A program made the translations under genes and the position numbers. 64,000 nucleotides of DNA from Thalassia testudinum (lineage: Eukaryota > Streptophyta > Magnoliopsida > Alismatales > Hydrocharitaceae), in assembly GCA_037157565.1 (NCBI GenBank), contig JAZHRO010000013.1:76439501-76503500 (forward strand), written 5' to 3'. Under the pieces are notes generated by a model that ran no database searches, was not told the origin of the DNA, and saw nothing but the letters and a program-made list of their open reading frames with translations. Below, piece after piece: positions 1 through 10,700 of the stretch; position 1 is the first letter of the stretch; each line of letters starts with the position of its first letter.

Positions 1-458
1 GCAGTCTGGGCCATCCATCTTTTTCTTGTTGTAGGGGCTACTATAGAGGTCGGATTGAGTCGATTTTCACGCCGTTAGGCTGTGATCGTCGACTCGAATC
101 CATCCGCGTGGTCGGATTTATCATTTGAAGCTCTGAATTATGTCTCTTAGTCCCTTGGCCGTTGATCTTCCTCGGACTGCATATGGTGCTATGGAACTCC
201 GATCGAGGTGATTTCAGAGGTGTTGGACTCCGATCGTCATCTTGATTAGATCCGTACGGTCGGACCGTCAATCCGAGGCTCTGAAATAAATATCCTTCTC
301 TCCTAACCATAAAAAGGACGCAATTAACTTAAATTATATACAACTACTCTAAATGTAGAATGATCCATGCTATGTAATATTTATAACATGAAATGCAAAT
401 CTAAGCTTAGGAACATGCATGAATAGGCATTTTACCCATAATAAATGTGTTTACATCA
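1..458 (-). mobile_element. Athila-type LTR fragment, minus orientation, 5' LTR terminus at 458
   Basis: This stretch aligns, block by block, with the right-hand parts of the two Athila-2 LTRs (about 38960-39571 and 48900-49414). Shared blocks include GGTCGGATTT near 112 and AACATGCAT near 410. It ends in TTACATCA at 458, the reverse complement of a TGATGTAA LTR start, as in the other two elements (TGATGTGC, TGATGTAG). From 459 the sequence is Athila gag in the opposite orientation, so this is a second LTR (solo, or the 5' LTR of an element running off the left edge) inserted into Athila-1. The left end and its target duplication lie outside the window. Confidence 0.75.
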
Positions 459-1041
459 GGATCTCTACCATCTCAACCCGTACCCAACCGATGTAACATT
501 CAAAATCAGGGCAATCAAGCCCAAGGGTAAGAAAATCAGAGGGACCCACATGCACATACTTAGGTGGTTGAGCAGGATCCTTCTTCTTCCTCTTCTTCTG
601 CTCCTGGATATCTAGCTAATCAAACCCCTCGGATCTTTCCTTACCCTCCCCAAGACCTGAACCTTGTACGCTTTTGCAAACTCTGTGACCTTGAGGAGTG
701 GAAGGCAAACCCAGGATCCGAAATTACCTTCAACTAGCAAGAAAAATCCTAGTGAGCCCAAGGAAGAATTGGAGAAAACTGAAGAACTTAAGACTCAGGA
801 ACCTAAAGTTAATGACCTGACTCATATCCCATTTCTTGAAGTCTTATTGAAACCCAGGAAGAAGAAACTTGTTGATAACAACGAGGAGCTCCTGAATATA
901 TTAAAAAATGTTAAGATCAATGTTCCCCTCCTCGATGCTATTAAGCATATTCCGGCTTATATTATGTTCTTAAAGGATTTATGCAATCAAAAGCGTAAGC
1001 TGATGGAATCAACCCTGAGGAAGGTGATACTCTCCGAGTAG
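459..1041 (+). pseudogene. Athila-1 gag, C-terminal remnant
   Basis: Gag forms the particle in which reverse transcription takes place. The readable part from about 658 carries SVTLRSGRQ, the RSG-type motif found at the gag/protease boundary of Athila elements. It is followed by a Lys/Glu-rich linker and the segment FLEVLLKPRKKKLVDNN. The same segment occurs in Athila-2 at 44290-44706. The frame ends at a TAG (1039-1041), where Athila-2 reads straight through. The stretch 459-657 matches the Athila-2 gag region at 44900-45060 at nucleotide level but is not open. Confidence 0.75.
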
Positions 1042-1497
1042 GCTAGTTCCATTGTCCTACATTACCTACCTCCGAAAAAGAGAGATCCAGGTGTCCATTT
1101 GATTTTATGTGTTATCCGAGATGACACCTTTGATCGGGCACTCTTGTATCTAGGTGCATCCATAAACCTAATTCCAACTTCCTTGTATGAAAAGTTTATA
1201 TTAAGTGAACTTAGGCCGACCTCAGTAACACTGCAATTAGAGGACCATTCAGTCACAAACCCGAAAGGTGTTATTGAGGATATTATTGTTAAGGTCAAGG
1301 ATTTCTATTTTCCTGTAGATTTCCTTATCCTTGACATGGATGCACCTAAAGAATTGAGGAATGCACCCATCATTTTGGGACATCCGTTCCTAGCTACCGC
1401 TAAGGCCAATATCGACTATGAAAGCGGTAGTTTGGAGATTGCCTTTAGGGACAGAAAACTGAAACTCGATATTTTCAAGGCGATTAACAAATTTTAG
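1042..1497 (+). pseudogene. Athila-1 aspartic protease, catalytic Asp lost
   Basis: Retropepsin-like domain that would cut the Gag-Pol polyprotein. The flap and C-terminal signature APIILGHPFLATAKANID is clear. At the active site, where Athila-2 has LLDLGASIN, this copy reads LLYLGASIN: codon 1147-1149 is TAT, replacing the catalytic Asp by Tyr. The frame closes at a TAG at 1495-1497. Loss of the active-site residue by itself would inactivate the enzyme. Confidence 0.8.
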
Positions 1498-1779
1498 GAT
1501 TGTGGGTATGTTGAGGAACTCGAGGATGATGATCGGAACATTGAGACTTGTATGACTGTTACCATTCTTGAGGATTCCTCCCGTACCAATGAACCTGAAC
1601 TACAATCGTCTGTGGTCGACCCACCACATTTTGAAGAGGTTATTGATTTGTTCATTCATAACCTCTTCCATTGGATCATCCTGATGGATCTTCATCAGCA
1701 TCCTTCCTACCTTCTGTTATCAGCCCGCTCCAACTAGAACTTAAACCATTGCCAAAAAGTCTTAAATATGAGTTCTTAG

Positions 1780-2880
1780 GACCATAGAAGACGCTCCCTA
1801 TGATTATTAGTGCAAAATTGACTAAGGAGAAAGAATCAAAATTGATTAGGGTCCTAAAGACACAAAAGGAGGCAATTGGTTAGACCATCCATGGCCTTAG
1901 GGAGATCGAGCCATATTATTGTAATCATTAGATTTTTACGGAAGATGGGTCCTACCCTTGTTTCTAGATGTAGAGGAGACTGAACCTCAATATGAGAGAA
2001 GTGATCAAGAAAGAAATCATCAAGTGGCTTGATGCAAGTGTCATATACCCGATCTCGAATAGTCGTTGAGTGAGTCTCGTGCAAATTGTTCCCAAGAAAG
2101 CCAGGATTGCCGCTGTGACTTATGAGAAATGCGAATTTATCACGACCCGTTCAGCTTCGTCTTGGAGAGTCTACATCGTTTACAGGAAGTTGAACACAAC
2201 CACCAAAAAGGATCATTTCCTTTTGCCTTTCATTGGCCAAATTCTTGAAAGGTTAGCCGAGTAAAAGTATTTCTCTTTCCTAGTTGGTTATTCGGGATAT
2301 AACCAAGTCCCTATCCATCCCAAGGACTAGGAAAAGATAACTTTCACCTGTCCCTACGGAACCTTTATATTCCGTAGAATGACGTTTGGGCTTTGCAATG
2401 AGCTTGCAATTTTTCAAAGGTGCATGCCAGCCATCCTCTCAGACATTGTGGGAAATTGTATGGAAGTATTCATGGATGATTTCTTCATTTTCGTAGATTC
2501 ATTTGAGTCTTTCCTGGCTAACTTGGAATTGATCCTTAAGAGATGCATCAAAACACGGTTAGTTCTTAGCTAGGAGAGGAGTCATTTCATGACACAGGAA
2601 AGCATTGACTTGGGTCATGTATCTCTGATCGGGGAATTGAAGTTGATAAGGCTAAGGTGGATGCTATCTCCAAACTTCCTCCACCCACATCTATTAAACA
2701 AATCCGATCATTCCTTGGTCATGAGGGTTTTTATAGGAGATTCATCAAGGACTTTTCCAAGGTCCCTTAGCCTTTGAGCAACCTTTTGGCCAAAGACACG
2801 CCGTTTGATTTTGATGAATCATGCCACAAGACATTTGATTTACTCAAAATGGTTGTCACTTGTGCTCCAGTGTTGTAACC
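1780..2880 (+). pseudogene. Athila-1 reverse transcriptase remnant
   Basis: RT domain of a Ty3/gypsy polyprotein, broken by many stops. Recognisable blocks in order: WRVYIVYRKLNT at about 2164, PIHPKD at 2311, FTCPYGTF at 2343, MTFGLCNELAIFQRCM at 2379, and the catalytic box VFMDDF at 2467. The thumb region follows as scattered fragments up to about 2880. FMDD, rather than YMDD, is normal for this group. Blocks lie in more than one frame, so the gene cannot be expressed. Confidence 0.85.
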
Positions 2881-3280
2881 GCTAGTCTGGAGAGTCCCAT
2901 TTGAGATCATGACCAACGCTTTTGATTACGCAGTCAGGGATGTCTTAGGTTAGAAGATTGACAGAAAGCTCTCTGTCATTTACTACGCTAGTCAAACCCT
3001 AGACAAGGCCTAGAGGAATTATACTGTTACAGAAAAGGAATTGCAAGATGTAGTATTTGCCTTAGAAAAATTTAGGGCTTATCTTTTAGGTTCTCATGTT
3101 ATCATCTATACCGACCACTCGGTCTTGCAACATCCCCTGGCCAAAAAGGATGCCAAACTTTGGCTCATCCGATGGATTCTTTTACTTCAAGAATTCGATC
3201 TTGAAATTAAAGACAAATCCATGACACAAAATGTAGTGGCGGATCATCTTTCGAGAATCCTAATTGATTCTCCTCGTCCA
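2881..3280 (+). pseudogene. Athila-1 RNase H remnant
   Basis: RNase H of the gypsy polyprotein, which would remove RNA from RNA/DNA hybrids. Visible blocks are the first acidic strand (EIMTNAFDYAV near 2905), YTVTEKEL near 3020, LEKFRAYLLGSHVIIYTDHS around 3062-3121 (the third acidic position in TDHS is kept), and NVVADHLSRI near 3230. Two stops interrupt the early part (2953 and 3013). The final open stretch ends at 3400. Confidence 0.8.
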
Positions 3281-3499
3281 GATATTCCGATTACTGTCAC
3301 TTTTTCGGATGAGACTATTCTTATAGTTTTGGGTGTCCAAACCCCTTGGTTTGCAGACATCGTCAACTATTTTATCCTTGGTCAAATCCCCCAAGATTGA
3401 ACCAAACAATAATGGGATAGACTTATATCTGAGGCCAAATATTACTTTTGGGATGACCACGAACTGTATCGCATCGGCTCTGATCAAATTATTCGCCGA

Positions 3500-4640
3500 T
3501 GTATCCCGGAGAATGAGTACCAAAGCTTACCTGAGTTCTGCCATGCATTTGCATGTGGTGGAGATTTCTTCGGGGAAAAGATAGCTGCGAAGATTTTGAA
3601 TCTGGATTTTAAAGGCCATCTTTATTCAAGGATGCCTAGGAGTTCTCAAGGTCATGTTCTCGATGCCAGGCACTCGGGAGCTTAGCCAAGAGAGACGTGA
3701 TGCCACTAAACCCGATTCTTTCCTTCGAAATCTTCGACGTTTGGGGCATCGATTTCATGAGGCCCTTCCTTCCTTTATTTATACTCCAGTACATTCTCGT
3801 AGCAGTTGACTACGTGTCCAAGTGGATTGAGGTTATTCCCACCTAAACTAATGGCCACAAGGTGGTCATCACTTTTGTCAAGAAGAATATCTTCAGTCGG
3901 CTCGGGATCCCAAGGGCCATCATCAGCGATGGTGGTAACCATTTCACCATTGACCAGTTCCGCAATTTACTGAAAAAATACAGGGTGAATCATAGGATTT
4001 CCACACCTTACCACAAACAGACGAATGGACAGGCCAAGGTCTCCAATCGGGAGATCAAGAACAACCTATAAAAAACGGTTAGGTCTGATAGGAAAGATTG
4101 GACTCAAAAGCTAGATGACGTTCTTTGGGCCTACCGTACGGCATACAAGACACCTATTAACATTTCACCATTTTGTTTGGTGTATGGAAGGGCATGTGAC
4201 TTATCCGTAGAGATTGAACACCGATAATTTTGGGCAACTAAAAAATGCAATTTTGACCTTAGTTTGGTCGAAAAGACTAGGAAGCTCCAACTATCTGAGT
4301 TAGAGGAGCTTAGAAATGATGCATATTAGAATGTCAAGATCTATAATGCTAGGACTAAAACACTTCATGACCAGTTGATATCATGAAAGAGCTTTGAGTT
4401 GAACTAGAAGGTTTGACTCTTTGATTCTCGACTTAAGCTCTTTTCCGGCAAGCTTAGGTCGAAATGGAACGTCCCATTCATCATTCATCGGATATTCCCA
4501 AACGAGGCCATTCAGATTTCTGACCAAAAGACAGGTAACACTTTCAAGGTCAACAAACAACGTCTAAAACTTTATGTTGACCCTGCTGTTCCAGAACTCG
4601 TCTTAGACAAGGTTGCTTTGACCTTGATTTGACTTCTTTG
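3500..4640 (+). pseudogene. Athila-1 integrase remnant, catalytic Glu changed to Lys
   Basis: Integrase core of a Ty3/gypsy element. The first catalytic Asp is in VWGIDFM (about 3740) and the second in AIISDGGNHF (about 3920). The catalytic Glu is expected in NGQAEVSNREIK, but codon 4036-4038 is AAG, giving NGQAKVSNREIK. The frame stops at TAA just after REIKNNL (4069-4071). Downstream blocks such as [12 protein letters not shown] (about 4126) and a C-terminal part with KLRSKWN near 4450 lie beyond it. Athila-2 keeps the Glu codon at the matching place. Confidence 0.8.
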
Positions 4641-5204
4641 GCTGGACCTCACCTAGTTGATGACACTAAACTCAGCATTTGTACAATCTAACTCAGAGTT
4701 GACCATAGCATCACAGAATACAGGTGATATTTTCTTCATTCTGCCCTTTTCTCATGCTTTTTTTCTCAGTGAGGACATTGCATAAGCTAGGCATGGGGGG
4801 GTGGATTCATTTCTGAATCATATTGTCAGCTCTATAGATTTCTTGTAAATTTTCCTTATTTTTCCCTTTATTTTAAAAAAATTGAATTAGGAAAATAAAA
4901 CCTGGGCATTAGAGTTGTTCAACTTTAATGAATGATACGATAGGACCTGAACACTTAGACCCTTCAAGTTTTCAGGCTTAATCAGCTCAGGTGTCCATTA
5001 AAATGTGGACTTGTTTCTCAAGTCGTCGCCATTCGTAAATTCATTTCTATTGGTTAAATAAGTTGGAGTGATAAGTGCACGACTTATCAACCCATCATCT
5101 GATTTAAGGGGATTTTAAGTCTAAAGTATTTACACACTATTTGCACTGACTCACTTTTCGATGGTTTTAATGAAAATTGGGAAGCTAATGAACCTTCTAG
5201 GGTG

Positions 5205-5268
5205 GTATGGCTGGTAAGGTATCGTGGGTTTGACGCCCCATTGGCCGGTTGTCTAGAGCCCAGCCACA
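5205..5268 (+). repeat. Conserved spacer motif, copy 1 of 2 (Athila-1)
   Basis: Begins GTATGGCTGGTAAGG and contains GGGTTTGACGCCCCATTGG, GGTTGTC and CCAGCC. A second copy lies about 125 bp downstream (5393-5454). Related copies occur as a pair, in the same relation to pol, in Athila-2 (40126-40185 and 40313-40373). Function unknown. Confidence 0.75.
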
Positions 5269-5392
5269 CAACTATTTTCTTTCTGCTGCCTTTAAGTAAA
5301 TCTTAAATCAGGAAAGCCATCTACTCAAAAAAAAAATGATGATAAGAAATAGAAAAGAAGAAAAAATAAATAAGCCACACTTCACTACATGA

Positions 5393-5454
5393 GTATGGCT
5401 GCCAAGTTGCCGTGGGTTTGACGCCCCATTGGTCGGTTGTCCAAACCCCAGCTC
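5393..5454 (+). repeat. Conserved spacer motif, copy 2 of 2 (Athila-1)
   Basis: Begins GTATGGCTGCCAAGTTGCC and shares GGGTTTGACGCCCCATTGG with copy 1. It ends GGTTGTCCAAACCCCAGC. The paired arrangement is kept in Athila-2. Confidence 0.75.
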
Positions 5455-6012
5455 ACAAAATGCATGTTTAATTACAAACACTTAGGAAGAAGCGGGAAGT
5501 AGAATAAGTCGAGGAGATATACACTATGTTCACCCTTGTGTTTACCCCATCAAAATAAAAAGTAAGGAGAAAGCTACCGGTTAGATAGATACACCTTTAG
5601 GTAGAATTTCTTTTCAAAGTCACCTAGGGGCGTAGAAACCTGAAGTCTGTTTTGATTGCTGATCAGTGAGTCTATCACAGTCACGAAAAGATGGTTAGAA
5701 CTTAGAGTTCTTTTTGAGTCTTAAGTGAGTTGGGTAGCTGTAGAATGCTGCCTCAAAATTCTAAACTCAAAATCTAAAAAAATTAAAAAAGAAGAAAAAG
5801 AAAAAAAATATTTACTTTGGAATAAGGCGAGGGCTTGGGGGTGGTTTGCATTTTGGCAAACATCCGGACACTGTTGAGTCTCTGTAGTTTAGGTCTTTAG
5901 CAGAAATTTCTTAGTGTTGAGAAATAACTATTGCTCGAGTAATTTGATTCTAAGTTTGTTTATAAATAGCATGTAGTTTGTTAGGGACTAGCAAAAGATA
6001 GGCATGGGAGTG

Positions 6013-7753
6013 TGATGTAGATACATCTATTTCACATAAACTATCTATTTATGCATGTTCTTAGGCGTATAATTACATTCATATATTATAAATATTGCAT
6101 AACATGCTTCATCATGTATTTAGGTTAATTTGTACAACTTATATAGTAATTCGCCTCTTATTGTGGCCAGGGAATAGGAAGACATCATTTCGGGGCCTCG
6201 GATTGAAAATTCAACCATATGGATATGATCAGGGCGATGATCGGAGTCCAACGCCTTCGAGATCGCCCCTATCGGATCTCCGTAGAATTAGATACAATCC
6301 GAGGAAGATTAGAGGTCAAGGGGCAAGGTGGTATAAATTCGTACCTCAGATAACAAATCCAGCCATACGGATGGGTTCGGATCGACGATTGCAGCCTAAT
6401 GATGCAAAAATCAACCCAATCTGACATCCGTGGCATCATCTACAAGCATTGGAAAATTGATGGCCTAGATGGTTCCATGTGGCACCATCTAAGCCTCCCA
6501 CAGCCACTGCTGCTCCCCTTCATATGTGCCATCATATCTCGACCGTTGGATCGAGATCCGATGATTGAGAACGCGCGGATGAAGAATTCAAAAATGCGAC
6601 AAAGTGCGCATGATAGCCATAGAGTTAAGAACGTCGGGTGCCTGCAGGTCGCGCGATCAAGCCTCCTCGCTGCGCTCCCCCTTCGCACACAAGATCTCAA
6701 TTCAACCATCCAATCAGGTGCCAACGGCTTTGAGCAATGCATCAGATGAATGTGGAATTCAACCGCCGATTGCACGCGCTCTCACCGCACGGTCGTGAGT
6801 GATCTCGATGGTCTAATCGTGATCGAACGGTCCTCGTGATGAGGCTTTTGGAGTGTGCCCGTTATCAACTGAAGATGAGAAGGTGGAGACATGGCCACAC
6901 GAGAGCCATCGGATCGACAGTAAGCGGTTGAGATCAAAGGTGTGGCTTCATCGACGTTTAGCTACAGCGATGTGCGCGTTTGTCACTAAAGGCTCTACAT
7001 TTTATTTTAAAGTTTTTAAAAGGACCTTTTTGCCCTTGTACCTCACCTATATAAAGAACCCTACTCCCCACATATTTTACCATCCCTTCCTTCATCTCCC
7101 AACCTCCCAAAGAGCTAAGAACAACATTCTCAAGCTCACTCTAGTACTCCTAAGCTACGGAAAGCTCCGCTAGAGTTAAAAAATAAAATTTTCTACTTCT
7201 CACTCCCTTCGCGGATCACTCGCCAATCGTCCTCTCGTCCCTGTTCCAAAAGTGGATCTCGCGATGTTGATGCCCTGCCTCATCCCCGGTTCTTCCAGAT
7301 TCACCCTTCGTCCTCCGTCTTCACTCTCCTTCCAGGTGTCGTCTATCCGGCTTGTCCTTCAAGCATTCGTTGAGGAGGATAATTTCTCATCCCTATGTTT
7401 TATCACTTTCTAGTATAGATTTTTAACTTTCTAGTTGTAGAAATTAGTTGTAATTGACATTATCATAGTTATAAAATTATTATTCTCTCTCTCTCTTTCT
7501 CTCTTTTTCTCTCTCTTGTTTATATTACAAGTAGATTAGCTATTTGTAGCCATTGTGAATGTTTCCTTTATAAAGAAAATACAAAAGAAATATAATTACA
7601 GATATAATCGATGTAGCCTCCCCGTGTTAGATCTGGGACTCACACGAGTTTTCGATTATAAATATTATTTGGTAGTGGATTTTCTTGTGAACTTGCAACG
7701 ACTTGGGTTTTCTAAACTCAAAACTTTTCGCAACGATTCTCTTGCTCATCACA
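6013..7753 (+). repeat. Athila-1 3' LTR
   Basis: Starts TGATGTAGATACATC directly after the polypurine tract. Its first ~450 bp parallel the reverse complement of 1-458 and of the Athila-2 LTR. A TATA-like CTATATAAAGAACCC lies at about 7047. A CT-rich stretch (7482-7517) and the closing part with TTTTCTAAACTC align with the Athila-2 LTR end. The 3' border near 7753 (TCATCACA) is inferred from that alignment and may be off by a few bases. No second LTR in the same orientation is in the window. Confidence 0.7.
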
Positions 7754-10700
7754 CCTTCCGTAGCTTGTGCCGTTGCTATGCCTTGTTGTGGTCGCTGCAG
7801 TCCCCTCACGCATGTGTGTGGGTTGCTGCTGTTGCAGCCGCTGTTGTGCTAGGGAGAGGGGGTGGGGGGTAGCAGCTGCTGTTGTGGTACATTGATGCTA
7901 TTGAGGTAGCTGTTGTGGTGATGTTGAGGTCGAGAATCAACGAAGAGCTACCCCATCATGGCCACAATGGCCCTTGGTACGCCCCTTAAACTCTCTATTA
8001 TGCAATCCCTAGCTTAGGTTTTTTTTTTTTGATATTAGGGATTTGGGGAAAGATGATATCTTGACGCAAGTTTTTATGCATTGCTTGATTGTGAGGTAAT
8101 CCAGAAGGTCAGTTGCATAGCGTCAAGGAAGACGAGATGCTCGAGGCCAGGTCGGGATCCCTACTCCTCTTGTATGATGTTTGCTTTCAGTTGCCGAGTG
8201 AACAAGTGAGAAGAGAGGAAGATTCGAGCTATAAAACCATGGGTTTCCATGAGAATGGGGCTCAATGTGTTCATTGTGTGTGCTTCGTGTAACCTCGAGT
8301 GTTGACGGGCCACCCTTGCATCGTAGAATTTTGCTTGTGAGGTGATTTTGGGCCAAGAATGGCCTTTTATATCAATTAATATATGTGGATGGATCCACGT
8401 TATCGAGGTTTAGAGAAATGGTGTTGATTGGGTAAAATGTGGATGATTTGAGGCATGCTGAGGGATTGGTTAGAGGAATGCCCTTAGTTAGTATCCAACT
8501 AAATTGAGTTGTACCATCAATGCGAGATATTATGTGAAATGGTAACCCTAGCTGTTGGGAACAAGGTAGGGATTTTTGTTTCCCCTTTTTGATCATGTCC
8601 TTTGAATATCTAAAAGATTGAGTCATGCCAATTTAGATTTGGAATTTTCCGACTGAGCGTGTTGGTTTCAAGTTGCTTAAGAATGGTGGCTACGATGGAC
8701 TTTAAGCATGCTATGGTGAGGGTGTGCATGCATAGTTGAGGAATTCACGAGGTGGCAAATGCCTGTATAAGCAGTTGCATGTATGTGACCATGCAATTGC
8801 ATGTTAAGATTCAAGATGGAATGGGGACTTTCTTTGCTTATGAAAAGTCATAAATAGATCTTGATGAGGACTTCTAACTAGATTGGAAGTCAATAGATTC
8901 AATGGGGTTTCGAGGCTATAATCTGTCCTTGGTATGGATAGTGAGTGTTTATAAAGATTTATGAACATGTGGGATGGGCTTAAAAGCATTCTAAAGTGGT
9001 GTGGTGCTTGCTGCATGATTGGGGTTTTATAGTTAAGGATTCCACCCCTTTTTACACCTTATAATGGTGAATGATGAATCCGAGTTCTTGGGGTTCAAGA
9101 GAAAGGGTTATGTTAGGAATGTGACCTTGTTGTTATATAGATTTGGATGTTGGAACACGTAGTATCGGTACTAAACATTAGTATCGGTGTTGGAGGGCTA
9201 TTCTAGGTCAATGTGGCATGCAGACTGTGGTTATGATTGCCTTGTACAGGTACTAGTTGATTAGTTTCGATACATCCTTCTAATCCCAGCCTAGAGAATT
9301 TATGAGTTGTTGGGACTAGGAGTGCGTGGTTAGTATCGGTGATGATCGATTAGCTGCCTTTCCTAGGCTCAAAGGGTGTATAAATGGAAATTTGAAGGTG
9401 CGTAGTACTGACCTCGAGAATCAATGCTGGTGCTAGCACTACTTGGTGGCTAATGGGTACCTAGGACGGTATGGAACACCAGCATTGGTGCTGGTGACTT
9501 AGCAATAATGATGCCATTATTGAACCTTACCTTACTCTACAAAGAGAAATGAGGAAAAATAAGAGAAGAAGGGTTCAACTCATTAAGAGTGCTAAGAACC
9601 TGAAGAGGCAGATGCCAATCTTGAAATTGATAACTAAGTATGATATGTGAATGGTAACCCTTAAAGAAACGAATTGGAAGTCGAAGAGTAACCAGCTAAA
9701 TCTAAAGCGAAACTTGAAACATTAGATCTTGGTGGCTTGGACACGAGCCTGTAGAAAAGGAAGCTTGGATCCTAAGGTCTGAGGCCAAACCCTAGGTGAT
9801 TAAGTAGGCCTCTAGGATTTTGTTCCTAGTACAAGAACTAAAATGGATTAAAAGACTAGTAAGTCTATTAGGTGAGCTCGTAGGGCTACACTATTAGCCT
9901 TGTGAGCCAACAGTTCATTATTGTGGGCTAGAGACCCGAAGAGTTGAAGTAGCTAATGGCTAGTTGTGATTAACCTTGGGATCTGGAGGATTCCCAGTCA
10001 CGGTGACATGCTAGAGGACTGTTGTCGAGATTAGGTACCAGCAAGTACCCGAATTTGATTAATGTCTTCTGACATTATGGGATGCGGGTTTTGGTCATGG
10101 CCTCAGTTCCGATGGTGAATTGAGAGGGCGCACCCAAGATATCGTGTTCCACAAGGGAACAATGGTGCGGCCTGTTAAATAGCTGGTCGACCTTGCTTGA
10201 GATGGCTAAGAGTTGTAGCTTCAGTCAGATGGCTAGGTGAGGAGGCACACCTAGAGTATGTGCTCCTAGCGGGAGGCACTGGTGTGGCACGTTAAACATC
10301 CAACCTACCCCACCACAATTAAATATGAATAATCATGCCTGTACCTTGATGGATATGAGCTAAGCTGCTCTTTATAATCCCGAGGATTTAACCTGGGTAG
10401 CTCCCAAGAGGCTCGACTCTTCTGACTGAGGTCAGCAACGTTCTCGATATGTTAAGAATAGGTATGCCTTTTGTGAGGGATACCTGCCCTGCTAACTTCT
10501 CCCCTTGCCAGGGGAACCTATTAAGCTGGGGCTCGAGGAGAATGATACCTCTCAATCTCTTTTGCTAGAGAGGGTTGATTTCCAAAATTTGACTCTTGAG
10601 GTGAGTGAGAGAGTAAACTATGTGATAAATAAGCTGAACGCTCATGTGGTTAAATCCTAGTAAATGGGGAAAAAGGCTCATAGTTAGCCTGTAGTGTAAA

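Larger units (their letters stand above)
4641..6012 (+). other. Athila-1 3' untranslated spacer and polypurine tract
   Basis: Long noncoding region between pol and the 3' LTR, typical for the Athila group, where some members carry an env-like frame; none is readable here. It holds an internal polypurine-like tract (AGGCATGGGGGGGTGG, 4788-4803) shared with Athila-2, a pair of conserved ~62-bp motifs, and the terminal polypurine tract GATAGGCATGGGAGTG (5997-6012) abutting the LTR start TGATGTAG. The tract would prime plus-strand DNA synthesis. Confidence 0.7.
459..7753 (+). mobile_element. Athila-1: Ty3/gypsy Athila-like retrotransposon, 5'-truncated
   Basis: Degenerate gag end, protease, RT, RNase H and integrase run in order from 459 to about 4640. 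They are followed by a long untranslated spacer, a polypurine tract and a 3' LTR. The order and the residues around the RSGR motif after gag are typical of the Athila lineage, which infers the assignment. The 5' LTR, primer site and gag start are missing because an antisense LTR meets gag at 459. Stops and frameshifts interrupt every domain. It is more decayed than Athila-2, its relative at 37898-49414. Confidence 0.85.

Noticed and set aside
5205..5454. CRISPR-like repeat array
   Set aside because: Only two diverged copies with a non-repetitive 125-bp gap inside a plant retrotransposon spacer.
6399..6798. Four overlapping frames in the Athila-1 3' LTR
   Set aside because: They lie in an LTR, overlap on both strands and lack any domain.
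7555..7872. Plus-strand frame over the Athila-1 LTR end
   Set aside because: Crosses the LTR border into GCTGTTG-rich DNA; no domain.
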